A stretch of DNA of 64,000 bases, from positions 310,001-374,000 of the forward strand of contig NZ_JASSVS010000003.1 of NCBI RefSeq assembly GCF_030250645.1. Reading direction: 5' to 3'. Of this stretch, positions 55,215 through 64,000 are shown in pieces (positions within the stretch are counted from its first letter, which is position 1; every line of letters begins with the position of its first letter). The position numbers and the translations under genes were made by a program. The stretch comes from Marinobacter azerbaijanicus. Its GTDB lineage: Bacteria > Pseudomonadota > Gammaproteobacteria > Pseudomonadales > Oleiphilaceae. The notes below the pieces were generated by a model. It made no database searches. It worked only from the letters and a program-made list of their open reading frames with translations, and was not told where the DNA came from.

Positions 55215-58200
55215 ATGGATCCGAAAGAACGTCGTTCGAGCCCCCGCCAACCGATCAAACTCGCTGCCCAGCTGGACGTTGGCAGTGGCGAAAACCTGCC
55301 CTGCCAGATAGCGGATTTCTGCGCAGAGGGCCTTTTTGTGCGCTATTCCGGGGAAACGTCGAAAAAACTCGATCAGGTGCTTGCCCGGAACACGCCGGAA
55401 CTGGTGGTCCGTTTCCGTAGTCCTGATGGCCGCAAACGTCACGAACTGCATGTAAGCGTCATGCGCCGGATCGACGGTGCCATGGGTGTGGCTTTTACCC
55501 GCTCCAATCCTGAAGCCGTCAGTGCCATGCTGGAACAATGTGGTGCTAATCGTCACCAGGACCGGGCCTCGTTGCACGCGCCCAGCGACAAGATCCAGTT
55601 CGTTTTGCACCAGTCAGCAAAAGCGGTCGTCCAGTATATAGAACCGTTGATGGACGCTTGCTTCGTGCAGATGACAGCAGCCCTGAGAGAGGCCGCCCAG
55701 AAAGCGGGGAATGATCAGCAGGCGAATGAGTTCATGGACGCCTCAGGTCAGCTGCAGGCGCGTCAGCGGGTGATATGGCGTCAGATGGCACGGAGCCTGG
55801 AGTCACCCCTCAAACCGGCACCCAGGGGAGCTCCCGGGGCAGAGTTGTCGGTGGTGGACAAGGGCGAGTTCGAGGACTGGTTGACGATCCGTGTGATGGT
55901 TACCAAGGCGGATACCCAGTATCGGGGGGATCTGCTGCAACTGAAGCTGCGCCTTGATAAGTTGGGAATTGCCAACTCCACCGGGCACCACAATCCGCTC
56001 GGCCCCTCGCTGATCTGCGAATCCTTCCATTCGGGCTTAACCCTGTTGAAGGCCGGTCGGGAAGTGGAGAAGGTCTGTCTCAAGGTGTTTGAAAAGTCGG
56101 TGCTGATGCATCTTGGCCCTTTGTATCGGGAGCTGAATAATATTCTGGTTCGCCATGGTGTATTGCCGGACCTGGATCTGAGCAAGTATTTAAGTGAACA
56201 GATGCCCTCGGATACCGGGGAAAACGAAAAAAAGTCGCCTGAGCCATCCAGACCGGAGGTGCAGGCACAGCAGGCCAACACTCCCTCAGTAGAGCCCCCG
56301 GCCCCGGAACGCAAAGTGTCCAGCTTTTCCGGCCGTAAATCAGCATCGGAATTCCGGGGCTATGCCACGGCGGCGCAGACGGCTTTTGCGACCGTGAAAA
56401 ATCTGCTTGGAACACTGGCTGCCAGCCGCCTGGCTCGTGGAGATGTGGCACCGGCAGAGTTTACACCCGGTGCCCGGGAGCTATCCGCAGGCGAATTGCA
56501 GAAGCAGCTCCAGGAGCTCCAGTTGCAGGCAGCGACCGCCAGTTCCGAGCAGCCCTCGCTGCGGGAGCGAGTCGTGGAGCGCGTGCGGGAGAGTGGTGAA
56601 CACGCCCTTGGTGAAGAGCAGCAAAGCACCCTGGACGTGGTGGACCGGTTCTTCAAAAGTGTGGTGGAAAGTCCGAAGCTCAGCGAATATGCCCAGTCGC
56701 GGATACGCCAGCTGGAAGTGCCGGTGCTGAAAGTGGTGATGCGGGATCCGGAGTTCTTCGACGATCAGGACAGTCCGGTACGTGGTGTCATGAACCGGCT
56801 GGCTCAGCTGGGGGTCAGGGGCGGGCGTATCAATCCAGTGGTTCAGCGCCGGGTTGACGAGCTGGTTCAGCGAATTGCCACCGATTTCGAGCAGGATACA
56901 GGCGTGTTCGATAGCGCAGTTCAGGAGCTGGATGCGCTGATTGATCGACAGAATCTCGTTTACCGGCGTAATGTCGAGCGGGTGACGGCCGCTGCCGAGG
57001 GTGCCCAGAAGGTTTCCGAGTCCAAGAAGGCTGTTGCGGCCGTTCTTGAGCGGAAGCTGGCGGGGCGGAAGGTACCGAGAGCTGTGGTCAGCCTGCTGGA
57101 CGGTGGGTGGCGTGACCTGTTGTCACTCACCTGGATCCGCCAGGGTCAGGACAGCCCACTGTGGCAGGATTATCTTTCCGTCATTGATTCGTTGATGACG
57201 TTCGCAGACGACCCCGAGAGCAGTATCAACCTGCCAGAACTGCTGCGGGTGATCCAGGACGGACTGGCTTCCATCTCCAGTAACCATATGCCGTCTTCCC
57301 AGATTCGCGACGAGCTCAAGCAGTTCCTGGTCCGTCGCCCTGAAAGCCCGCCTGAAATGGTGGAAATTCCGCCAGTCAAGACTGAGGACGACAAGAGACA
57401 GACGCTGTCCGAGCGTGAGCAGCGCAGTCTGCAGCGCTGGATCAATCGCGCCCAGCAGTTACGTACCGGTGACTGGCTCAGGGATCAGGAAAAGCCGGAC
57501 GAGCCACAGTATATTCGCCTGGTCTGGGTTGCCCGCGGTTTCAGCCGGTTTGTCTTCGTTAACCATCAGGGCATGAGGGTAGTGGAGCTGCAGCTGGAGG
57601 CGCTCGCCCAGCATATGCGTAAGGGCATCATCGTTCCGGACAGCCAGTACGAGAGGCCGCTGGTGGATGAAAGCATCGACCGCATGGTGCGTAAGGTCTA
57701 TGACCAGCTGTCCTGGGCGTCCACCCACGATGAGCTGACAGGGTTGTTGGGACGCCGTGAATTTGAGCGGATGCTGGAGCAGCAACTGTCTCGCCGTGAG
57801 GATGAGCGGGCGCTGGTCCGGCTTGACCTGCGCCAGTTCCGGCTCCTCAATGATACTGCCGGTTACCAGGCGGGCGATGAAGCCTTACGGATGGTAGCGG
57901 ATGTGCTCCGTAGCCATGTGGGGGATGGCATGCCACTGGCACGATTGTCCGGTAACGAATTTGCGCTGATGCTGCCGGCGGAGAGCGCCCTGGAAGCTAC
58001 CCGAGGCATCGTGTCAGCCATCGAGGCCATGGAATTCCGTTTTGATAGCGGCAGTTATCACCTCTCGGCCAGTGCCGGTCTGGCACATGAAATGCCGGCG
58101 CTGGCCAATGCCGAACGCTGGCTGAAAGCAGCGGAGGAGGCCATGAAAGCGGCCAAGAAACGCGGCCATGGCAATGTGATGGAGTATTCTCTGGACGCCC

Positions 58201-58973
58201 ACGACCACGCCCGTCAGGAGCAGATTGCCGCCAAGGTGGCCAATCTGGGGGACCTCAATGAAGAGCGTATGTTGCTGCGTTGCCAGAAGATTATTCCGCT
58301 TCATCCACATACAACCATGGTGCCACAGTACGAAATCCTCATCAGCATGTATGACGACAGTGGCAACCTGATTACCGGCAAGGATTTTGTCCGTATGGCT
58401 GAGCGCTACGACCGCATGCAGGCGGTTGATCGCTGGGTGGTGGGGCAGATGCTGGACTGGCTCCGGGACAAGGCGCCTGACCCGGAGCACATGGGTGGAA
58501 TTTGCATAAACCTGTCCGGGCATTCGCTGAACGATCAGCTGTTGATGGAGTTCATCTACGACAAGCTGAGCCAGAAAGACGCCCCCATTGAAAGAATCTG
58601 GTTCGAGATTACCGAAGCCTCGGCTATCAACGATCTTCAGGGCATTTCCGAGTTCATCGAGGAAATGAAGGAACTTGGGTGCCGGTTCTGTCTGGGTGAT
58701 TTCGGCAGCGGACCAACGTCATTCCAGTTCATGCGCAGCCTGCCGGTCGCCTTTATAAAGTTGGACAGTGCATTCACCAGCCAGCTGGATACCAGTGAAA
58801 CGGACCAGGCCATGGTGAAGTCGATGGTAGACATGGCTCATTACATGAAACGGGAAGTAATCGCCTCTCAGGTTGAATCCCGTGAGGTTCTCGATATGCT
58901 GACCAGTCTGGGCGTGGATTACGCTCAGGGTTTCATCATCGAAAAGCCGAGGCTGCTCACCAGCCTGGACTGA
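55215..58973 (+). CDS. large DUF1631 protein with PilZ-like start and degenerate GGDEF-EAL end
   Basis: A 1252-residue cytoplasmic protein. The start looks like PilZ: ERRSSPRQPIKLAAQL (Arg-rich), then DFCAEGLFVRY, at about 1-105. A long helical DUF1631-type region covers about 115-830. The GGDEF-like domain (~830-1000) has HDELTGLLGRREFE but SGNEF instead of GGDEF. The EAL-like domain (~1010-1250) has EIL for EAL, EITEAS, and LGDFGSGPTSF for DDFG. Both catalytic sites therefore look dead. It probably binds c-di-GMP as an effector, perhaps in motility or adhesion. The prkB start codon lies 18 bp downstream. Confidence 0.85.
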   Translation: MDPKERRSSPRQPIKLAAQLDVGSGENLPCQIADFCAEGLFVRYSGETSKKLDQVLARNTPELVVRFRSPDGRKRHELHVSVMRRIDGAMGVAFTRSNPEAVSAMLEQCGANRHQDRASLHAPSDKIQFVLHQSAKAVVQYIEPLMDACFVQMTAALREAAQKAGNDQQANEFMDASGQLQARQRVIWRQMARSLESPLKPAPRGAPGAELSVVDKGEFEDWLTIRVMVTKADTQYRGDLLQLKLRLDKLGIANSTGHHNPLGPSLICESFHSGLTLLKAGREVEKVCLKVFEKSVLMHLGPLYRELNNILVRHGVLPDLDLSKYLSEQMPSDTGENEKKSPEPSRPEVQAQQANTPSVEPPAPERKVSSFSGRKSASEFRGYATAAQTAFATVKNLLGTLAASRLARGDVAPAEFTPGARELSAGELQKQLQELQLQAATASSEQPSLRERVVERVRESGEHALGEEQQSTLDVVDRFFKSVVESPKLSEYAQSRIRQLEVPVLKVVMRDPEFFDDQDSPVRGVMNRLAQLGVRGGRINPVVQRRVDELVQRIATDFEQDTGVFDSAVQELDALIDRQNLVYRRNVERVTAAAEGAQKVSESKKAVAAVLERKLAGRKVPRAVVSLLDGGWRDLLSLTWIRQGQDSPLWQDYLSVIDSLMTFADDPESSINLPELLRVIQDGLASISSNHMPSSQIRDELKQFLVRRPESPPEMVEIPPVKTEDDKRQTLSEREQRSLQRWINRAQQLRTGDWLRDQEKPDEPQYIRLVWVARGFSRFVFVNHQGMRVVELQLEALAQHMRKGIIVPDSQYERPLVDESIDRMVRKVYDQLSWASTHDELTGLLGRREFERMLEQQLSRREDERALVRLDLRQFRLLNDTAGYQAGDEALRMVADVLRSHVGDGMPLARLSGNEFALMLPAESALEATRGIVSAIEAMEFRFDSGSYHLSASAGLAHEMPALANAERWLKAAEEAMKAAKKRGHGNVMEYSLDAHDHARQEQIAAKVANLGDLNEERMLLRCQKIIPLHPHTTMVPQYEILISMYDDSGNLITGKDFVRMAERYDRMQAVDRWVVGQMLDWLRDKAPDPEHMGGICINLSGHSLNDQLLMEFIYDKLSQKDAPIERIWFEITEASAINDLQGISEFIEEMKELGCRFCLGDFGSGPTSFQFMRSLPVAFIKLDSAFTSQLDTSETDQAMVKSMVDMAHYMKREVIASQVESREVLDMLTSLGVDYAQGFIIEKPRLLTSLD

Positions 58974-58991
58974 CTTTCCGGACTACCTGTT

Positions 58992-59858
58992 ATGTCAAAA
59001 CGCCATCCGATCATTGCGGTTACCGGCTCATCTGGTGCCGGCACCACCACTACCGGGATGATTTTCAGCCGCCTTTTCGCCGGTGAAGGTCTTCGGGCTG
59101 CCATGGTCAGTGGCGACAGTTTTCATCGCTACAACCGTGAACAGATGGCTCGCCTTGCTGCCAAAGGCCAGTTTGGTGAGCGTAACCACTTTGCGCTGGC
59201 GGCCAACCACATCGACAAGCTGGAGGCGCTGTTTTATGACTACGGCCACACCGGCAACGGTCAGTTTCGCGAGTATGTTCATGACGAAGACAGGAAACTG
59301 ATTGAAGCCGGCTATAAACCCGGTACTTTTACTCCCTGGGGGCCGTTGGCGCCGGAGACCGATCTGCTTTTCTATGAGGGGTTACACGGCGGCGTTGTCA
59401 GTGAGGCCTACAACATCGCCCAGTACGTGGACCTGCTGGTGGGGGTGGTGCCCATTGTCAATCTTGAATGGATCCAGAAAATCCATCGTGATACCAATAA
59501 GCGCGGCTATTCCCAGGATGCAGTGGTGCAGACCATCGTCAACCGCATGGACGACTATGTACACGACATTGTTCCGCAATTTTCCCACACCCACGTAAAC
59601 TTCCAGCGTATTCCCCTGGTGGACACCTCCAACCCATTTGTTGTGCGCGATGTCCCCACCGAGGACGAGAGCCTGATCGTTATCCATTTCCGCGATCCGT
59701 CGGACGTGGATTTTCCCTATCTGCTGCAGATGATTGCCGGCAGCAGCCTGTCCCGTCATGACACCCTGGTCATTCCGGGAACCAAGTTGTCACTGGCCAT
59801 GGACCTGATCATGCGGCCACTGGTATCGGAGCTTATGGCCCACAAGCCCTTTGCATGA
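58992..59858 (+). CDS. prkB: phosphoribulokinase-like PrkB
   Basis: A 288-residue P-loop kinase of the phosphoribulokinase family with GSSGAGTTTTG (Walker A, about residues 12-22), SGDSFHRYNRE and LLFYEGLHGGVV. It lacks any sign of linked Calvin-cycle genes. PrkB homologues occur in many non-autotrophic proteobacteria with an unknown role. It lies near an OsmC-like gene and crp, the neighbourhood also seen in E. coli. It converges on the pirin gene with no gap. Confidence 0.9.
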   Translation: MSKRHPIIAVTGSSGAGTTTTGMIFSRLFAGEGLRAAMVSGDSFHRYNREQMARLAAKGQFGERNHFALAANHIDKLEALFYDYGHTGNGQFREYVHDEDRKLIEAGYKPGTFTPWGPLAPETDLLFYEGLHGGVVSEAYNIAQYVDLLVGVVPIVNLEWIQKIHRDTNKRGYSQDAVVQTIVNRMDDYVHDIVPQFSHTHVNFQRIPLVDTSNPFVVRDVPTEDESLIVIHFRDPSDVDFPYLLQMIAGSSLSRHDTLVIPGTKLSLAMDLIMRPLVSELMAHKPFA

Positions 59859-60716
59859 TCAGGCGGTCAGACGACCGTCGCGATAATCCCGCAGGGCCTG
59901 TTCGACCTCTTCCCGGGTGTTCATGACAAATGGGCCATACTGGACAACGGGTTCGCCAATGGGCCTGCCGGCAATCAGCAGCAGGCGCGCACCGTTTTCG
60001 CCAGCTCCGATCCGGATGCTGTCACCCTCCGACAGAATGCTGGCCGCTGATGACTGAAGGGCTTTCGACCCCTCCTCCGAGACCAGTGAGGCTTCACCCT
60101 CGTAAAGATAGAGCATGCCTCTCAGTTCCGGACTGACCGGTAGCAGGGTTTCCTTACCCGGTTCCAGATGAATGTCCGCATACAGGGGGCTGGTGCTGCC
60201 TCCAATGACGGCTCCCTGGTGTTCCTGCCCTTCAGTCGCTATTGTGCCGGCAATCAGTTTCACCAGGCCGCCGTCCACGGTAATAGCCGGTATGTCCTCC
60301 GGCTGGATGTCACGGTAACCGGCTGGCTTCATTTTTTCGGCTGCGGGCAGGTTGAGCCAGAGCTGGAAGCCCCGCATCTGTCCGGACTCCTGTTGGGGCA
60401 TCTCCGAGTGTACAATCCCGCGCCCGGCGGTCATCCATTGAACACCGCCGTTTTTCAGGTTGCCGCGATTGCCCAGATGATCCTCGTGGAGCATGTGGCC
60501 CTCGATCATGTAGGTAACCGTCTCGAACCCCCGGTGGGGATGGGAGGGAAAGCCGGCCATATAGTCCCGGGGCTGATCGGAGCCGAACTCATCCAGCATC
60601 AGGAATGGATCAAGACGGATGTTCTGATGCTGGCCGAGTGAGCGCCTGATGCGAACTCCGGCACCGTCCGATGTTTCCAGAGCGGGGATAGTCTGTCTGA
60701 TGGATCGCAGGGGCAT
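59859..60716 (-). CDS. pirin-family bicupin
   Basis: A 285-residue two-cupin protein. The N-terminal cupin holds the iron ligands: HPHRGFETVTYM (two His near 58-60) plus HSEMPQQ (His and Glu near 102-104). The C-terminal cupin spans about 160-285. Pirins are iron proteins with quercetinase or regulatory roles; the function here is not decided by sequence. A strong AGGAGG site precedes the ATG at 60716. It is convergent with prkB and downstream of speD on the minus strand. Confidence 0.88.
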   Translation of the reverse strand: MPLRSIRQTIPALETSDGAGVRIRRSLGQHQNIRLDPFLMLDEFGSDQPRDYMAGFPSHPHRGFETVTYMIEGHMLHEDHLGNRGNLKNGGVQWMTAGRGIVHSEMPQQESGQMRGFQLWLNLPAAEKMKPAGYRDIQPEDIPAITVDGGLVKLIAGTIATEGQEHQGAVIGGSTSPLYADIHLEPGKETLLPVSPELRGMLYLYEGEASLVSEEGSKALQSSAASILSEGDSIRIGAGENGARLLLIAGRPIGEPVVQYGPFVMNTREEVEQALRDYRDGRLTA

Positions 60717-60802
60717 GGCGTATTCCTCCTGAAAGGGTATACCGCCTATTAAACGCCCCTGGAGGCCAGGGAATAAACCGGAGAATTCTGGAAGGGGACA
60801 TC

Positions 60803-60841
60803 AAAAAAACTGAAGGTCCGGCAATGGAGGGCCATTGCCGG
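60803..60841 (-). terminator. speD terminator-like hairpin
   Basis: A perfect 10-bp stem (CCGGCAATGG / CCATTGCCGG) with a 4-nt loop lies at 60818-60841, 13 bp past the speD stop on the minus strand. Seven T (minus strand, 60809-60803) follow after an 8-nt gap, longer than in a typical terminator. It occupies the 138-bp gap between speD and pirin. Confidence 0.6.
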
Positions 60842-60854
60842 TATCAGGTGCAAT

Positions 60855-61646
60855 TCATTCCACGTTGCGGGAATAGAACATTTCCAGCATTTCCCGTCTC
60901 AGGCGCTCTTCAATGGAACGGGCTTCTTCCGGGTCCAGATCACTGGCATTGACCCCGAACACGTAGTTATCCAGATTGAAGTTCTTGAGCATCATCTTGG
61001 TGTGGAACAGGTTTTCCTGGTACACGTTGACGTCAATCATCTGGTAGGCGTTCTGGGTGTCCTCGGTCAGGTAGTTCTGGATCGAGTTGATGTCGTGGTC
61101 GATGTAGTGCTTGGTGCCATCCACGTCGCGGGTGAACCCGCGTACACGGTAGTCCACGGTGACCACGTCGGAATCGAAGCTGTGGATCAGGTAATTCAGC
61201 ACCTTCAGCGGTGAGATCAGGCCACAGGTGGACACGTCGATATCCGCGCGAAAGGTGCTGATGCCCTCATAGGGGTGGCTTTCCGGGTAGGTGTGAACCG
61301 TGACGTGGCTCTTGTCCAGGTGTGCCACGATGGCATCCGGAAGCGGGCCCGGTGATTCCTCGTTGTCAGGTTCGCCGCTGCTGAGTTCGTGCTCGGCAAT
61401 CAGCATGGTGACGGACGCGCCGTGGGGCTCGTAGTCCTGGCGGGCAATATTGAGTACATTAGCGCCAATGATCTTGACCACATCGGTAAGGATCTGGGTC
61501 AGACGCTCTGCGTTGTACATCTCGTCGATGTAATCAATATAGGCTTCACGTTGCTCTTCGGTCTGCGCATAACAGATGTCGTAGATGTTGAAGCTCAGTG
61601 ATTTGGTCAGGTTATTGAAACCATGCAGCTGTAGTTTGGTTTCCAT
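60855..61646 (-). CDS. speD: S-adenosylmethionine decarboxylase proenzyme
   Basis: A 263-residue SpeD of the long gammaproteobacterial type (E. coli-like, about 264). The self-cleavage site that creates the pyruvoyl group is at the Ser of [16 protein letters not shown], and the active-site Cys is in [15 protein letters not shown]. It makes decarboxylated SAM, the aminopropyl donor for spermidine. The ATG at 61646 (METKLQLHG) follows a GGGGGG-type ribosome site; the longer frame to 61661 is not needed. Confidence 0.95.
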   Translation of the reverse strand: METKLQLHGFNNLTKSLSFNIYDICYAQTEEQREAYIDYIDEMYNAERLTQILTDVVKIIGANVLNIARQDYEPHGASVTMLIAEHELSSGEPDNEESPGPLPDAIVAHLDKSHVTVHTYPESHPYEGISTFRADIDVSTCGLISPLKVLNYLIHSFDSDVVTVDYRVRGFTRDVDGTKHYIDHDINSIQNYLTEDTQNAYQMIDVNVYQENLFHTKMMLKNFNLDNYVFGVNASDLDPEEARSIEERLRREMLEMFYSRNVE

Positions 61647-61883
61647 GTTCAGCCCCCCCAAAGTGTCTGGAGATGAGTGTCAGTGGTCATGCCTGTTTGC
61701 TGCATGCCACCAAGGCCGCCACCGATAACTGACCGGGATGTTTACCTTTTGCGCAGACCGGCGGAGAGGGTGCGTATTATGCACACCGACCCTTGTTTTG
61801 GGTAGAGTTCAGAACAATATTGTAGCATCCGTAATTGTCCTTGCCTGTCGGGGCCGATGATCTGTAACGGATGCCATACAGGG

Positions 61884-62303
61884 TCAGGCCTCGCGGATCT
61901 CATGGCTGTGGGTAATTTTCACCCCGGCTTTCTCCAGCATGATGGAGGCGGAACAGTATTTTTCCGCAGAAAGGCTGACCGCCCTTTTTACCAGGTTTTC
62001 CTTCAGGTTGTTTCCGGTAACCACAAAGTGCAGGTGAATGCGGGTAAACACTGCCGGCACCGAATCGGCCCGTTCCGCGTCCAGTTCTGCGTGGCAGGCC
62101 GTTACTTCCTGTCGGCTTTTCTGCAGAATGCTCATGACATCAAAGGAGGAGCAGCCGCCCAGGCCCATCAGTATCATCTCCATGGGGCGGGGGCCGAGGT
62201 CTTTGCCACCATGGCCCGGTGGCCCGTCCATCTGTATGGCGTGGCCGCTGCCACTGGTTGCTCTGAAGCTGGCGTCGCCGGTCCAGTCAATGGTTGCCTT
62301 CAT
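61884..62303 (-). CDS. OsmC-family protein
   Basis: A 139-residue OsmC/Ohr-superfamily protein of the YhfA branch. It has ATIDWTG at the start, the conserved GLGGCSSFDVMSILQKSR with its reactive Cys, and a second Cys near the end (KYCSASIMLEKAG). OsmC/Ohr proteins reduce organic peroxides, but the YhfA branch has no proven role. It is divergent from crp, the same position as yhfA in E. coli. The open frame to 62387 is trimmed to the ATG at 62303. Confidence 0.85.
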   Translation of the reverse strand: MKATIDWTGDASFRATSGSGHAIQMDGPPGHGGKDLGPRPMEMILMGLGGCSSFDVMSILQKSRQEVTACHAELDAERADSVPAVFTRIHLHFVVTGNNLKENLVKRAVSLSAEKYCSASIMLEKAGVKITHSHEIREA

Positions 62304-62443
62304 CTGTTTTCGTGCTCCGGATGGGAAATAACGTACAATTGGCTGGGATGCTAGCACATCCCGGATTGTCCGGCAGCCTGGCAACAAGGCAACTCTTTTG
62401 ATCTGGTCTATACTGTTTCAGGTTGCCGAAACGGGGCCATCTT

Positions 62444-62464
62444 GTTATAAGTTGCTCTCATAAC
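62444..62464. promoter_or_regulatory. imperfect inverted repeat upstream of crp
   Basis: GTTATAA-N7-TCATAAC has 6 of 7 paired positions and lies 77 bp before the crp ATG at 62541, in the divergent gap with the OsmC-like gene. It does not match the CRP site (TGTGA-N6-TCACA). An unknown regulator is possible; chance is not excluded. Confidence 0.35.
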
Positions 62465-62540
62465 GAATAAACCCGCAGGGAAAGCAGGGTTAATAAAAAC
62501 ATCGGGATCCCGCCAGTACTAAGGAGGCATGACTCGCACT

Positions 62541-63182
62541 ATGGCCACTATCGTCAAGCCGGTTGAGCAGAAAACCAAGCACCTGGACTACTTTCTTTCA
62601 CAATGCCATCGCCGGCGTTACCCTGCCAAAAGCACCATTATCTATGCAGGAGATAAAAGCGACTCTCTCTTCTACATCGTAAAGGGGTCCGTTACCGTCA
62701 TTATTGAAGATGACGACGGTCGCGAGATGATTATGGCCTACCTGAACGCCGGGGATTTCTTTGGCGAGATGGGGTTGTTCGACAACATGGACTCCCGTAG
62801 CGCCTGGGTTAAGGCCAAGACCGAGTGCGAAGTTGCCGAGATCAGCTACACCAAGTTCCGCGAAATTGCCCAGCAGGATCCGAGGGTACTGTACTTTATC
62901 GGGGAGCAGATGGCGTCACGCCTGCGCCAGACCACCCGCAAGGTAGGCGATCTGGCTTTCCTGGATGTGACCGGCCGCGTTGCCCGTACCCTGTTGGATC
63001 TGTGCAAAGAGCCGGATGCCATGACTCACCCGGATGGCATGCAGATCAAGATTACGCGCCAGGAAATCGGTCGCATTGTGGGCTGCTCCCGTGAGATGGT
63101 TGGCCGGGTCCTGAAAACTCTCGAAGATCAGGGTCTGGTTCGGGTAAAGGGCAAAACCATGGTGGTGTACGGCACTCGCTAG
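62541..63182 (+). CDS. crp: cAMP-responsive regulator Crp/Vfr
   Basis: A 213-residue CRP-family regulator very close to Vfr of Pseudomonas. The cNMP-binding domain (about 1-130) has [12 protein letters not shown], and [19 protein letters not shown] with the Arg and Ser that contact cAMP. The helix-turn-helix is [20 protein letters not shown] (about 165-190), which reads TGTGA half-sites. AAGGAGG lies at 62521-62527; an ATG at 62529 is 1 nt behind it, so the ATG at 62541 is favoured, but either is possible. Its stop overlaps the convergent hydrolase stop. Confidence 0.95.
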   Translation: MATIVKPVEQKTKHLDYFLSQCHRRRYPAKSTIIYAGDKSDSLFYIVKGSVTVIIEDDDGREMIMAYLNAGDFFGEMGLFDNMDSRSAWVKAKTECEVAEISYTKFREIAQQDPRVLYFIGEQMASRLRQTTRKVGDLAFLDVTGRVARTLLDLCKEPDAMTHPDGMQIKITRQEIGRIVGCSREMVGRVLKTLEDQGLVRVKGKTMVVYGTR

Positions 63183-64000
63183 GTTGCCCCTTCCTGGGTC
63201 CGGGCGAACTCGTCGATCCAGCCTGCAATTTCCTCTGGATGCGTCAACACAACCCAGTGTGGCGCATCAATATCCCTTCTTACCAGTTTACCGGACCATT
63301 GTTCCAGGTCCTCCGTGAGCTGTTGCCCCACATAATTGTCCTGCCCTGGCACGATCAGCTGTACTGGGCAAAAGGCATGCCTTGACCTTGGGCGGAGTAG
63401 TCGTGGCAGGAAGTTGGCCCGATAGAGTTTGACACCATGGCAACCATCCTTTTTCTGGAATGGATCGGGAATCGAGTTGGTCACCTGTTCCCTGCGGGCA
63501 AGATAGGTGGGCCAGAGCCGGTCCAGTCCGATATACCAGAGCGCTTCAGGTAGCAGCGGTAACTGGAACAGGAGAACGTACCAGGAGCTGGCCAGTTGCT
63601 GCAGAACCTTCCTTCTGCCCGTTTTTCCGTTGGCTGTAAGGTTACCGCGAATCCAGGTCGCCACATGATCGATGCAGGGGCCGGAAATGGTGGTGTAGGA
63701 CAGGACCCTTGATGAGAGGGGCCTGGTTGTCACGGATTCCCAGCTCTGTATGGAGCCCCAGTCATGGCCTGCCAGGTGAAATGACCGGCCAGGAATAACC
63801 GTGTCCACGACGCAGGCCAGATCCGCAGCCAGGTAATGCATCCCATAGTCCCTGGTGCTTGCGGGGGAAGAGGAGCGGCCAGCACCACGCACGTCGTAGC
63901 GAATAACAAAGTAATGGCTGACAAGGTGCCGGGTAACGGCATCCCAGACCGAGTGATTGTCGGGGTAGCCGTGGACAAGTACCAGCGCAGGTTGATGCGG
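63179..64000 (-). CDS. alpha/beta hydrolase, 5' end outside the window
   Basis: The frame is open to the right edge, so the N-terminus is missing; about 273 codons are visible. It is an alpha/beta-hydrolase-fold protein. The visible part begins with the oxyanion-region [15 protein letters not shown], then [10 protein letters not shown]. The nucleophile region reads [11 protein letters not shown], with Asp as the likely nucleophile (GxDxG), as in epoxide hydrolases and haloalkane dehalogenases. A late His, in [18 protein letters not shown], completes the triad. The actual substrate is unknown. It shares 3-4 bases with the crp stop. Confidence 0.82.
   Translation of the reverse strand, partial: PHQPALVLVHGYPDNHSVWDAVTRHLVSHYFVIRYDVRGAGRSSSPASTRDYGMHYLAADLACVVDTVIPGRSFHLAGHDWGSIQSWESVTTRPLSSRVLSYTTISGPCIDHVATWIRGNLTANGKTGRRKVLQQLASSWYVLLFQLPLLPEALWYIGLDRLWPTYLARREQVTNSIPDPFQKKDGCHGVKLYRANFLPRLLRPRSRHAFCPVQLIVPGQDNYVGQQLTEDLEQWSGKLVRRDIDAPHWVVLTHPEEIAGWIDEFARTQEGAT

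Noticed and set aside
62444..62464. CRP autoregulatory site
   Set aside because: The inverted repeat lacks TGTGA/TCACA half-sites, so it is listed only as an unassigned repeat.

Overview
The window is one continuous piece of a gammaproteobacterial chromosome. Gene order and protein features fit Marinobacter or a close relative best. Many neighbourhoods match Pseudomonas chromosomal order: phoBR beside a CheY-like regulator, ubiC-ubiA, rubA-rubB, hemB-ppk, engB/cytochrome c4/dsbA, rpmB-rpmG-radC-coaBC-dut-algC-argB, and prkB/osmC-like/crp. The genus is inferred from recall of synteny, not from a database search. About 60 protein genes cover nearly everything, and no gap between genes exceeds about 270 bp. 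I saw no rRNA, tRNA, CRISPR array, insertion sequence, integrase or prophage gene.

Layout. 1-4.1 kb: cell-wall and housekeeping genes (pbpG fragment, short asparaginase, rsuA, membrane hydrolase, mltB). 4.3-9.4 kb: a REC-domain regulator, phoB-phoR with a clear Pho box, ubiA/ubiC, hpt. 9.6-12 kb: rubredoxin, rubredoxin reductase and thioesterase II, with a FadR-class palindrome in the promoter. 12-16.3 kb: an EAL phosphodiesterase, a flavodoxin and a GGDEF cyclase. 16.4-23.3 kb: Pit phosphate transporter, a small unknown gene, PanP-type decarboxylase, a DUF503 protein, and a tetR/acyl-CoA dehydrogenase pair. 23.5-30.3 kb: a SutA-like protein, an orphan lipase chaperone, hemB-ppk, a DUF945 protein, coaD. 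30.4-35.3 kb: GMC alcohol dehydrogenase, its Tat-signal partner, an aldehyde dehydrogenase and a divergent TetR regulator. 35.4-40.1 kb: a gluconate operon (TRAP transporter dctPQM, gntK, gntR) with a legible promoter and GntR operator. 40-44.5 kb: engB, cytochrome c4, dsbA, a nuclease-fold protein, rpmB/rpmG, radC. 44.7-55 kb: coaBC, dut, membrane-anchored algC, argB, an unknown protein, argE, argA and a lipoprotein aminopeptidase. 55.2-64 kb: a giant DUF1631-GGDEF-EAL protein, prkB, pirin, speD, OsmC-like, crp, and a hydrolase cut by the window edge.

How the genes work together. A phosphate theme (PhoBR, Pit, polyphosphate kinase), a c-di-GMP theme (four proteins, two with degenerate catalytic motifs), CoA supply (PanP-derived beta-alanine, CoaBC, CoaD), arginine synthesis (ArgA, ArgB, ArgE) and alcohol/alkane-type oxidation (rubredoxin pair, GMC dehydrogenase, aldehyde dehydrogenase) recur across the window.

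The most unusual signal is non-coding: five copies (A-E) of a roughly 110-bp structured palindrome at 18.4, 20.8, 30.4, 32.8 and 52.5 kb. Each has two arms of 26-28 nt that pair almost perfectly but differ in sequence between copies. They enclose a core with two small hairpins that present the same hexaloop type (RTCCMT / ATCCNT). Four of the five begin 30-31 nt after a stop codon. I do not recognise this family.
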